Assembly: GCA_018659505.1 (NCBI GenBank)
Contig: JABJMI010000051.1
Coordinates: 1-5,431, forward strand
DNA from: Planctomicrobium sp.
Lineage (GTDB): Bacteria; Planctomycetota; Planctomycetia; Planctomycetales; Planctomycetaceae
Reading direction: 5' to 3'
DNA length: 5,431 nt
Shown: in pieces, positions 1 through 5,221 of the stretch
Numbering within the stretch: position 1 is the stretch's first letter
Layout of the letters: each line of letters begins with the position of its first letter
Translations under genes and position numbers: made by a program
Notes under the pieces: generated by a model
Seen by the model: the letters and a program-made list of their open reading frames with translations, nothing else
Told to the model about the DNA's origin: nothing
The model's database searches: none

Positions 1-1982
1 ACTAATGGCTCGAATTGTGGAGTCAATGCACGAACTCGCAGCGGAACCGTTTGTCCCAGTTCAAATTCTGTTCCATCAAGAATGAACAACGAGCGTTGAA
101 GCCCTCGCTTCGAGCGCCCCTCAGCCGCCTTGCGGACGGACTTAATCCAGAAGCGGTCGTAATAACTTTCGTCTATTGCACGCAGTCGCCAGATCTCAGG
201 ACTTCCCAGATAGAGAACCTGACCTTGCCCATATCGCTGCGCTGCTAACAACACTGGCTGCCCGCCAGCACCTCGTGAGAGCGGATCGGTAAATTCAGCG
301 AAGACCGTGGTTCCTGCTTTCGTTCCCCGGGTTGGATACGTTCGATACACTCCCGGGAATTCTTCCCAAACTGATGAATCGCCCGTCTCTTCTAATTTCA
401 GGAATTCAACGACTTCACCCTCTTGGGTCAGCCCAACTGGATAGGGTGTTGTCGCGGTGTCTCGACTTCCCAAGCGCAAGCTGACTTCTTCCAGCAAGAC
501 AGGGAACAAACGTTTAATGCTATCGAGTTCTGAACTGGCAGCGAGTTGAGGCGTGTAAACGTCGCCAGCGATAACGAACAGTCCTCCTCCTTCATTGGAA
601 ATCCATTCCGTCAGCAGGTCTTGCGACTCTTGGCTTAACAATGACCAGTTGGCATCGAAAGCGATAATCACATCGTAGGCGTATAAGTCTTCGCGGCTTT
701 CAGGGAATCGAAAGAGAAGTCGGTTCGATTCCTGGCTGATTCCGACTGAGCCAGTTTGCAACCAAATATCGGTACGAGTGGAGGGATGCCGGTACAGGGC
801 GGTTTTCGCGAAACGATAGTCTCGCATCGGACCACCTGCGATAATCAAAGTTTGCAGCGGTCGGTCGAAGATGTTGACTGTGCGAGACAATTGATTGTCT
901 TCATCGCGTGTTTCGATCCCGCCAGACAAATTCGCTTTGACGGTGAATTGATACTCTCCCCCATCGCTAGGTTTGAGATCGAAGAGAACTTCAGTCGGCG
1001 TTTCGTCCGCGGAGATTGTTGTCGATTCAGAGAGAACAACAATCGGCTCGGGATCATTCGGTCCCTTTTGTAACAAGTCGACTTGCACCGATTTCCCCGC
1101 AATCCCCTGCCCTCGCAAGATCGCTGAGAGTTCAAACGCATCGCCCTTTTGTACGTCCGTCGGAGCGATCAATCGAGCGACTTCCAGATTCTGCGGTTGC
1201 TCGGTGCTGCCGACTCCAATCGAAACGAGCCTGACTTCATTGGCTGTTGCACGATCACGAGCGATGGCAATGTCTCGACCGGCATTGGTCGCCCCATCTG
1301 AAATTACAACAATCCCTGAAAGAGTTGGCGACTTCGCTTCGACAAGTAGTTTATCGAGACTATCCCCCATGCGAGTCAGCTGACCTTCCGAAAGCAAAAG
1401 TGAACTCCACTCAGTCGGTTCTTCAACACTATCTTTCAATTCGGGATCGCTATTCTTCGCATCAGGCTGCCCCTCTTTTGAGGTCGCCGTGAAGCGTTTC
1501 TGAAGCTGGCTGACATCATCATTGAATGTGTAGACATCGACAGTATGAGACTCGCGCAATCGATCCAACAACTTTGAATCTGCAAGAAGTTCCTGAATGG
1601 CTGCGGCTCTTGTTTGTGTGATTCCGCCTCCAGCAGACCTGGGATCACTGACCGGTTGTTGCATGGACGAAGATGTATCGACCAGCAAAATGACTCGCGA
1701 CGGACGATAAGCATCCGTCTGGATACGGCTATGTGGGTTGAGCGCCAAGACAATCGCGACACCAAGGAAGGCAAGTCTCAAGGCAGCTAAGAAGAGAGTC
1801 CAAGCTCGATTGATTTGTTTCGTATCACGAAAAGCAAAGTACAGCGTGGTTGCCATCGCTGCGACTAAGAGGATGATCGGCAGCCAGTCCGTCCACAAAT
1901 AGGGCCAGTCAAATTCAATACTGGAAGTCGTTCCCAGCGAATCCGATAGAGCATTCGATTGTGCAAGTAAATTGATTCTCAC
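1..1982 (-). CDS. Membrane-anchored VWA-domain protein with GATase1-like region (partial, C-terminus off the left edge)
   Basis: Reading the minus strand from GTG at 1982 gives 660 uninterrupted codons that continue past base 1. An in-frame TAG lies three codons upstream, so GTG is the earliest usable start; no clear Shine-Dalgarno precedes it. Two hydrophobic segments lie at about residues 33-50 and 61-82. A VWA domain follows at about 96-260, with the metal-ion (MIDAS) DxSxS motif at D102/S104/S106, a candidate MIDAS threonine at T203 and an aspartate in VVISDG (D229). A beta-rich region covers about 265-372. Residues 376-475 resemble a class I glutamine-amidotransferase fold (TLIIAGGP, then YDVIIAFD and GGGLFVIAGD), but no nucleophile cysteine is seen at the elbow, so it is probably non-catalytic. 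The layout matches large planctomycetal proteins often found near MoxR/DUF58/BatA-type genes; such neighbours would lie outside this window. The VWA domain probably sits outside the membrane and binds a protein partner through a divalent metal. The exact role is unknown. Confidence -1.
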   Translation of the reverse strand, partial: MRINLLAQSNALSDSLGTTSSIEFDWPYLWTDWLPIILLVAAMATTLYFAFRDTKQINRAWTLFLAALRLAFLGVAIVLALNPHSRIQTDAYRPSRVILLVDTSSSMQQPVSDPRSAGGGITQTRAAAIQELLADSKLLDRLRESHTVDVYTFNDDVSQLQKRFTATSKEGQPDAKNSDPELKDSVEEPTEWSSLLLSEGQLTRMGDSLDKLLVEAKSPTLSGIVVISDGATNAGRDIAIARDRATANEVRLVSIGVGSTEQPQNLEVARLIAPTDVQKGDAFELSAILRGQGIAGKSVQVDLLQKGPNDPEPIVVLSESTTISADETPTEVLFDLKPSDGGEYQFTVKANLSGGIETRDEDNQLSRTVNIFDRPLQTLIIAGGPMRDYRFAKTALYRHPSTRTDIWLQTGSVGISQESNRLLFRFPESREDLYAYDVIIAFDANWSLLSQESQDLLTEWISNEGGGLFVIAGDVYTPQLAASSELDSIKRLFPVLLEEVSLRLGSRDTATTPYPVGLTQEGEVVEFLKLEETGDSSVWEEFPGVYRTYPTRGTKAGTTVFAEFTDPLSRGAGGQPVLLAAQRYGQGQVLYLGSPEIWRLRAIDESYYDRFWIKSVRKAAEGRSKRGLQRSLFILDGTEFELGQTVPLRVRALTPQFEPL

Positions 1983-2024
1983 GTTGCGCTATTCAATATC
2001 TGTGGCAGTGGATTTTATGATCGA

Positions 2025-2030
2025 ATTGTA
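2025..2030 (-). promoter_or_regulatory. Possible -10 element for the VWA gene
   Basis: The minus strand reads TACAAT here, one mismatch from the sigma-70 TATAAT consensus and about 43 bases upstream of the GTG start. No convincing -35 hexamer is present at 16-18 bases upstream, so the call rests on one hexamer and its position. An alternative AT-rich hexamer, TAAAAT, lies at 2012-2017 on the same strand. Confidence -1.
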
Positions 2031-2061
2031 GCAGGAAAAGATTCCGAGTCGACAGGCTACG

Positions 2062-2091
2062 TTAGCCAGCCACTTCCAAGTGGCTGGCTAA
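2062..2091. repeat. Palindromic repeat A
   Basis: This is a perfect inverted repeat: TTAGCCAGCCACTT (2062-2075), a CC spacer, then AAGTGGCTGGCTAA (2078-2091), giving a 14-bp stem if extruded or transcribed. It is the only one of the five family members that does not follow a stop codon, because it lies between divergently transcribed genes. Neither side has a T-run that would make it a classical terminator, and no gene is transcribed toward it. It fits a REP-like or MITE-like intergenic repeat better than a terminator. Confidence -1.
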
Positions 2092-2187
2092 ACAGCGAGC
2101 AGCCTTCCGGTATCCAATGGCGTTGATTGTTCGAAATAAAGCATCGCCTGGAATTCTTACAGATTTTGAGCACATTTCTCCAAACCC

Positions 2188-2216
2188 TTTCCCATGCGTG
2201 GTTGTGCATCTACAAT
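2188..2216 (+). promoter_or_regulatory. Possible sigma-70-like promoter for the MIP18-family gene
   Basis: TACAAT at 2211-2216 matches the -10 consensus at five of six positions. The hexamer 17 bases upstream, TTTCCC at 2188-2193, matches the -35 consensus at only three positions. Transcription would start near 2223 and give a leader of about 65 bases. The call is weak because of the poor -35. Confidence -1.
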
Positions 2217-2222
2217 AGATGT

Positions 2223-2260
2223 CTAGAAATTATTGCGAGCCGAAACGACTCGCTAGAAAT
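2223..2260 (+). promoter_or_regulatory. Leader hairpin flanked by an 8-base direct repeat
   Basis: CTAGAAAT occurs at 2223-2230 and again at 2253-2260, exactly 30 bases apart. Between the copies, GCGAG (2235-2239) can pair with CTCGC (2249-2253), and past one C-A mismatch CG pairs with CG around an AAA loop. The element lies 28 bases before the MIP18 start codon, in the putative mRNA leader. It could be an operator or an RNA structure. It matches no riboswitch family that I recognise and may be coincidence. Confidence -1.
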
Positions 2261-2276
2261 AGAGTACGACAACTAT

Positions 2277-2282
2277 AAAGGA
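2277..2282 (+). promoter_or_regulatory. Ribosome binding site fixing the MIP18 start
   Basis: AAAGGA ends 6 bases before ATG 2289. This spacing is good, and it decides the start in favour of 2289 over the upstream in-frame TTG at 2127, which would add 54 residues with no family resemblance. Confidence -1.
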
Positions 2283-2288
2283 CACATC

Positions 2289-2591
2289 ATGTCTGAAGAT
2301 GCAGATTTGATTGAAGCTTTGAAACAAGTCATCGATCCAGAATTAATGATCAACATTGTTGACCTGGGACTCATTTATGAAGTCGAACAAGAGGAGGAAG
2401 GATTAGTCAAAGTCGATATGACTTTAACCAGTCCCGCTTGTCCCGCAGGACCGCAAATTGTTCAGCAGTCGAAAATGGCTCTTGAACAACTCGACGATGT
2501 GGAGAAAGCTGAGATCCGACTGGTCATGACGCCGCCTTGGACTCCAGAACGAATGACCGAAGACGCTCGTGATCAACTGGGTATTTTCTAA
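2289..2591 (+). CDS. MIP18/DUF59-family (SufT-like) iron-sulfur assembly factor
   Basis: This 100-aa protein is a single MIP18/DUF59 domain at the family's usual length. Hallmarks are DPEL (16-19), the NIVDLGLIY segment (22-30), TSPACP with the conserved cysteine C51, and PPWTPERMT (82-90). In other bacteria, stand-alone DUF59 proteins such as SufT help mature or insert Fe-S clusters; the same fold occurs in PaaD of the phenylacetate oxygenase system and in eukaryotic MIP18/CIAO2. C51 is the probable functional residue. It has no signal peptide and should be cytoplasmic. No suf or isc gene and no paa gene is in the window, so SufT-like housekeeping is favoured over PaaD but not proven. The start is supported by AAAGGA six bases upstream. 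Palindrome B begins 20 bases after the stop, and the next gene encodes an unrelated isomerase. Confidence -1.
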   Translation: MSEDADLIEALKQVIDPELMINIVDLGLIYEVEQEEEGLVKVDMTLTSPACPAGPQIVQQSKMALEQLDDVEKAEIRLVMTPPWTPERMTEDARDQLGIF

Positions 2592-2611
2592 TATCTTGTG
2601 AACACATTCGT

Positions 2612-2640
2612 TTTGCCGGACACTTAAAGTGTCCGGCTAA
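2612..2640. repeat. Palindromic repeat B
   Basis: The arms are TTTGCCGGACACTT (2612-2625) and AAGTGTCCGGCTAA (2627-2640) around a single A. The inner 11 bp (GCCGGACACTT and its complement) pair perfectly. The outermost T-A pairs can also form, leaving one T-T mismatch. It begins 20 bases after the MIP18 stop codon. A TTTT run precedes the stem on the plus strand rather than following it, so it is not a standard Rho-independent terminator for the upstream gene, although a 3'-end-stabilising hairpin remains possible. Bases 2609-2638 are identical to 3402-3431 (palindrome C). Confidence -1.
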
Positions 2641-2678
2641 GCATTCTTTTCTCATTCATTATCTTGGATCTCACTTCC

Positions 2679-3401
2679 ATGCTACAACAAACAAATCTAT
2701 CCCTGATCTCAGTATGCTGCTTATTGTTTCTGACATCATGCGTCGCAGAGAAAGACTTCGAAAAAAGTTCTTTCAAAGCCGTTGAGCCTAAAGCATCCGA
2801 AGAGACTGAAGTCGTTGAAGATGATGTTGAAGTCGGCGAGGCATACTCTGCGAAGTTTGAAACAACGAAAGGTGACTTCGTCATCGAAGTTCATCCTGAA
2901 TGGGCACCGCGAGGAGCAGCTCAATTCAAAGAAGCCATTGAAGATGGTGTTTATAACGAAGCCCGATTCTTTCGTGTTTTAGATGGGTTCATGGCTCAGT
3001 TTGGAATCGCGGGTGATCCTGCGAAGTCAACCAAATGGCGGGAGAAAATGATCGCAGATGATCCCGTAAAAGAATCAAACACACGCGGAATGGTCACCTA
3101 TGCAATGGCTGGACCGAACACTCGTACAACACAGATTTTCATCAACTTCGCAGACAATAGCGGAAGCCTCGACTCGAAAGGGTTCGCACCGTTTGGAAAA
3201 GTGACAGAAGGGATGGATGTCGTCGATTCGCTTTACTCTGAATACGGAGAAGGAGCACCGCAAGGCAGAGGACCTGATCAAGGACGAACTCAATCTGAAG
3301 GAAATGCTTACCTTGCTAAAGAATTTCCGAAACTCGATTTCATCAAAAGTGTATCGATCATCGAAGCATCTAAAGAAGAACAACTAGAAAAAACGGAATA
3401 G
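2679..3401 (+). CDS. Cyclophilin-type peptidyl-prolyl cis-trans isomerase, predicted lipoprotein (PPIase 1)
   Basis: From ATG 2679 the protein has 240 residues; an in-frame TTG at 2664 would add only five. A hydrophobic signal segment ends in the lipobox LTSC, with acylated C21, although its N-region unusually lacks lysine or arginine. An acidic linker (about 22-55) follows, then a cyclophilin domain at about 56-226. Active-site residues are present: R99, F104 and Q107 in FFRVLDGFMAQFG, and Q152 and F154 in TQIFINF. The domain ends with a YGEGAPQGRGPDQG loop and an LDFIK segment, a C-terminal form known in one cyclophilin subfamily. The likely role is proline isomerisation during folding of exported proteins, tethered to a membrane; V at +2 does not suggest inner-membrane retention. 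It is a tandem paralogue of the next gene, at about 73% identity over some 173 aligned residues counted by eye. At the position of human CypA W121 it has Ser with an adjacent extra Gly. The Shine-Dalgarno is weak. Confidence -1.
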   Translation: MLQQTNLSLISVCCLLFLTSCVAEKDFEKSSFKAVEPKASEETEVVEDDVEVGEAYSAKFETTKGDFVIEVHPEWAPRGAAQFKEAIEDGVYNEARFFRVLDGFMAQFGIAGDPAKSTKWREKMIADDPVKESNTRGMVTYAMAGPNTRTTQIFINFADNSGSLDSKGFAPFGKVTEGMDVVDSLYSEYGEGAPQGRGPDQGRTQSEGNAYLAKEFPKLDFIKSVSIIEASKEEQLEKTE

Positions 3402-3404
3402 CGT

Positions 3405-3433
3405 TTTGCCGGACACTTAAAGTGTCCGGCTGA
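3405..3433. repeat. Palindromic repeat C
   Basis: The arms are TTTGCCGGACACTT (3405-3418) and AAGTGTCCGGCTGA (3420-3433) around a single A, with a perfect 11-bp inner stem (3408-3418 with 3420-3430). It begins three bases after the PPIase 1 stop codon and ends 14 bases before the GGAG ribosome binding site of PPIase 2. It matches B base for base over 30 positions (3402-3431) and differs from B only near the right end (CTGA versus CTAA). It has no downstream T-run. Confidence -1.
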
Positions 3434-3447
3434 TCAATAGAATTTAC

Positions 3448-3451
3448 GGAG
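3448..3451 (+). promoter_or_regulatory. Ribosome binding site supporting the GTG start of PPIase 2
   Basis: GGAG lies six bases before GTG 3458. The spacing supports the non-ATG start, which also gives a complete signal peptide; there is no nearby in-frame ATG that would preserve one. Confidence -1.
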
Positions 3452-3457
3452 AATACA

Positions 3458-4096
3458 GTGAATCAATTTCAATTTACCAAATGTATCGCATTCGCTGCAC
3501 TCGCATTGTCGCTGAGTGTTGGCAATGTTTTTGCACAAAACAAAAAATCAGGAAAGAACGACGTGTATCAAGTTAAGTTTGAAACTTCTAAAGGTGATTT
3601 TATTGTCGAAGTCCATCCAGAATGGGCTCCTCTCGGAGCAGCTCAATTCAAGGAAATCGTTGAAGATGGTGTCTTCAACGATGCTCGTTTCTTTCGTGTC
3701 ATCGAAGGTTTCATGGTTCAGTTCGGCATCGCTGGCGATCCAGAAGTTTCCACCAAATGGCGTGGCAAACAGATCAAAGACGATCCAAATACTCAGTCGA
3801 ACACAAAGGGGATGGTCACCTACGCCATGGCAGGTCCGAATACTCGAACCTCGCAAGTCTTCATCAATTTTGGGGACAATTCGTTTCTCGACAACCAGGG
3901 ATTTTCTCCATTCGGAAAAGTTGTCGAAGGCATGGATATCGTCGATTCACTTTACGACGGATACGGTGAAGGTGCTCCTCAAGGTCGCGGTCCCAGCCAA
4001 GGCTTGATCCAGAGCAAAGGGAACGAATACCTCAAAAAAGATTTCCCCGAACTCGACTACATCAAAAAAGCGACCGTCATCGAAAACAAAGAATAG
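3458..4096 (+). CDS. Cyclophilin-type peptidyl-prolyl cis-trans isomerase, secreted (PPIase 2)
   Basis: A GTG start with GGAG six bases upstream gives 212 residues. Residues 1-26 form a Sec-type signal peptide with K8, a hydrophobic core and a VFA|Q cleavage site. The cyclophilin domain follows at about 37-206 after a short polar linker, so the mature protein should be soluble in the periplasm. Active-site residues are R80, F85 and Q88 (FFRVIEGFMVQFG) and Q133 and F135 (SQVFINF). F143 occupies the position of human CypA W121, as in many bacterial cyclophilins. The C-terminus has the same YGEGAPQGRGPSQG loop and an LDYIKKA segment. It probably isomerises peptidyl-proline bonds in exported proteins. 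PPIase 1 immediately upstream is its closest visible relative; the two differ in anchoring (lipobox versus cleaved signal), linker length and the W121-position residue. No cysteine is present outside the signal peptide. Confidence -1.
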   Translation: MNQFQFTKCIAFAALALSLSVGNVFAQNKKSGKNDVYQVKFETSKGDFIVEVHPEWAPLGAAQFKEIVEDGVFNDARFFRVIEGFMVQFGIAGDPEVSTKWRGKQIKDDPNTQSNTKGMVTYAMAGPNTRTSQVFINFGDNSFLDNQGFSPFGKVVEGMDIVDSLYDGYGEGAPQGRGPSQGLIQSKGNEYLKKDFPELDYIKKATVIENKE

Positions 4097-4122
4097 ACGA
4101 TCGCATTTGCAGCCTAAATTTC

Positions 4123-4152
4123 TTAGCAGCACACAATATAGTGTGCTGCTAA
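4123..4152. repeat. Palindromic repeat E
   Basis: TTAGCAGCACAC (4123-4134) pairs perfectly with GTGTGCTGCTAA (4141-4152) around AATATA, a 12-bp stem. In the 14+2+14 alignment with A-D the outer TTAGC/GCTAA and the ACAC/GTGT positions are kept, while the middle stem differs (AGC/GCT here, CAG/CTG in A, CGG/CCG in B and C) and stays complementary. It starts 26 bases after the PPIase 2 stop. The sequence downstream is not T-rich, so it is not a canonical intrinsic terminator. Confidence -1.
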
Positions 4153-4180
4153 ACTATTAACTCTAGACTCTAAACTCTTC
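4153..4180 (+). repeat. Heptamer tandem repeat just upstream of yacG
   Basis: Four adjacent 7-base units read ACTATTA, ACTCTAG, ACTCTAA and ACTCTTC; the last three match at five of seven positions in every pair. The array begins directly after palindrome E and ends one base before the yacG ATG. It occupies the whole space where a Shine-Dalgarno would be and contains no purine-rich one. It may be a simple repeat or an unusual translation-initiation region. Confidence -1.
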
Positions 4181-4181
4181 T

Positions 4182-4394
4182 ATGATTCGTCGATTGAATT
4201 GCCCGATTTGTGAAAAAGATTTGCCATTAGAAATTGATGGCAATCACGCAATTTTTCCATTTTGCAGCCAGCAATGCAAATTTGTCGACCTCAATCGTTG
4301 GATGAATGGAGAGTATGTCGTCAGCGAGACTCTTAGCCCTGAGCAAGTCTACGAAGAACTCTCTCAGCAAGAGACGCCTCCTGAATATGAATGA
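4182..4394 (+). CDS. yacG: YacG-family zinc protein (DNA gyrase inhibitor)
   Basis: This 70-aa protein has the YacG zinc-ribbon signature: C7-P-I-C10, then FPFC28SQQC32, followed by the conserved DLNRWMNGEY (36-45). The four cysteines bind one Zn2+. Length and layout match the family, whose members run about 60-70 residues with an acidic, disordered C-terminus (here from about residue 50, ending TPPEYE). E. coli YacG binds GyrB and blocks DNA binding by gyrase; the same cytoplasmic role is inferred here. In many bacteria yacG lies near coaE, but not in this window. ATG 4182 has no Shine-Dalgarno and is preceded by a pyrimidine-rich heptamer array, so initiation may be weak or leader-independent. 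No better in-frame start exists, because C7 must be kept. Confidence -1.
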   Translation: MIRRLNCPICEKDLPLEIDGNHAIFPFCSQQCKFVDLNRWMNGEYVVSETLSPEQVYEELSQQETPPEYE

Positions 4395-4435
4395 GTTTGA
4401 TTCTGAACTCACAATTCCTAACAAATAGTAAAAGC

Positions 4436-4439
4436 GGAG
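4436..4439 (+). promoter_or_regulatory. Ribosome binding site of the DUF1080 gene
   Basis: GGAG lies seven bases before ATG 4447 and supports that start over the in-frame ATG eight codons downstream (M9). Confidence -1.
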
Positions 4440-4446
4440 TGTTTTC

Positions 4447-5181
4447 ATGGATCAATCAGTTTACAGAAAAATGTTTTCTTTCAGCTTACCAACTCTTCTT
4501 GGACTACTCTTTCTCTTGATCGTGAGCAGTATTACAACTCAATCATTCGCAGAAGAGAAAGTAAAAAAGGAAACTGTCGAAAAGCCAAAAGGAAAAGTGA
4601 TTCAACTCTTCGATGGAAAATCATTGAAGAATTGGAAGATCACAGATTTTGGAGGTCAGGGAGACGTACGAGCCGAAGAAGGAAAATTGATTCTTTCGCC
4701 AGGTGAACCGATTACCGGCGTCCATTGGGTTGGTCCAAAACTGCCAACGGAGAATTATGAAATATCCTTCGATGCGCAGCGAGTCGACGGAAACGATTTC
4801 TTTTGCGCACTGACCTTTCCTGTCAAAGACAAACCATGCAGCATGGTCCTCGGCGGTTGGGGTGGCAGCTTGATTGGGCTCTCGAACATCAATGACTTTG
4901 ATGCCTCTGAGAATGAAACAACCGATTATTACTCTTTCGAAAACGAAAAATGGTACAACATTCGACTGCGAGTTGATGAGAAATTCATTCGCGCCTGGAT
5001 TGACGATGAGCAAACCATCAAGGTTGATCACACTGAAGCAAGAATTTCAATCCGCATCGAGATGGAACTCTCTAAGCCAGTTGGATTGGCAACATTCCAA
5101 ACAACAGGTGCGATTAAAAACTTCAAGATGACTGAATTAAAAGCGGAGAAGAAAGAGAAAACAAAGACCAAAAAAGAATAG
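4447..5181 (+). CDS. Secreted DUF1080 / 3-keto-disaccharide hydrolase-like protein
   Basis: The 244-aa protein begins with a Sec signal peptide: R7/K8, a hydrophobic core at about 14-29, and probable cleavage after SFA (A35). A short Lys/Glu linker leads into one DUF1080 domain (Pfam 3keto-disac_hyd, a concanavalin-like beta-sandwich) at about 50-231. Its opening signature is IQLFDGKSLKNW (52-63), followed by EEGKLIL (77-83). It continues with an NYEISFDAQR strand (103-112), a Gly-rich VLGGWGGS turn (134-141), WYNIRLRV (169-176) and IRAWIDDEQ (181-189). The last 14 residues or so are very lysine-rich. Planctomycetes carry many such paralogues, some linked to breakdown of 3-keto sugars or other glycans and most uncharacterised; catalysis is not shown here and a carbohydrate-binding role is possible. 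GGAG seven bases upstream supports the start. Palindrome D begins 11 bases after the stop. Confidence -1.
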   Translation: MDQSVYRKMFSFSLPTLLGLLFLLIVSSITTQSFAEEKVKKETVEKPKGKVIQLFDGKSLKNWKITDFGGQGDVRAEEGKLILSPGEPITGVHWVGPKLPTENYEISFDAQRVDGNDFFCALTFPVKDKPCSMVLGGWGGSLIGLSNINDFDASENETTDYYSFENEKWYNIRLRVDEKFIRAWIDDEQTIKVDHTEARISIRIEMELSKPVGLATFQTTGAIKNFKMTELKAEKKEKTKTKKE

Positions 5182-5192
5182 TTAAACATCGT

Positions 5193-5221
5193 TTTGCCGG
5201 ACACTTAAAGTGTGGGGCAAA
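5193..5221. repeat. Palindromic repeat D (altered right arm)
   Basis: The left part is identical to B and C over 24 bases (5190-5213), but the right arm continues GGGGCAAA instead of CCGGCTAA. TTTGCC (5193-5198) still pairs with GGCAAA (5216-5221), and ACACTT pairs with AAGTGT around one A, leaving a two-base GG/GG internal mismatch. The hairpin is therefore broken in the middle but better paired at the outer end than in B or C. It lies 11 bases after the DUF1080 stop and 33 bases before the HAD gene. Confidence -1.

Larger units (their letters stand above)
1983..2288. other. Divergent intergenic region
   Basis: This 306-base stretch separates the minus-strand VWA gene from the plus-strand MIP18 gene. 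It holds palindrome A, a TACAAT -10-like hexamer facing each way, and a small hairpin flanked by an 8-base direct repeat just before the MIP18 gene. A plus-strand reading frame in phase with the MIP18 gene is open from a TTG at 2127, but its translation does not resemble the family N-terminus and I treat it as non-coding. No tRNA or other RNA gene was recognised. Confidence -1.

Noticed and set aside
973..1383. Plus-strand open frame of 136 codons, and several shorter plus-strand frames between 15 and 1492
   Set aside because: They lie antisense to the continuous 660-codon VWA gene, whose minus-strand frame has clear domain motifs; their translations show no recognisable domain.
1436..1774. 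Minus-strand open frame of 112 codons
   Set aside because: It is an out-of-frame shadow inside the VWA gene, covering the MIDAS region in a different frame.
2120..2140. GTTCGAAAT as a possible tRNA T-loop
   Set aside because: No acceptor stem, D arm or anticodon arm could be fitted around it.
2127..2288. A 54-residue N-terminal extension of the MIP18 protein from an in-frame TTG
   Set aside because: The extension has no family resemblance and no ribosome binding site, and it would cover the probable promoter and leader. ATG 2289 has AAAGGA at good spacing and gives the usual family length.
2609..3431. Composite transposon or IS element bounded by the identical repeats B and C
   Set aside because: The enclosed gene is a cyclophilin, not a transposase, and no target-site duplication is evident next to the repeats.
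3516..4007. 163-codon plus-strand frame inside PPIase 2
   Set aside because: It is the shifted-frame shadow of the cyclophilin coding sequence; the in-frame product has a signal peptide, ribosome binding site and all active-site residues.
4621..5031. 136-codon minus-strand frame opposite the DUF1080 gene
   Set aside because: It is antisense to a well-supported secreted protein, with no recognisable motif of its own.
2062..5221. The repeated palindromes as a CRISPR array
   Set aside because: Copies are hundreds of bases apart with genes between them, spacing is irregular, and no cas gene is visible.
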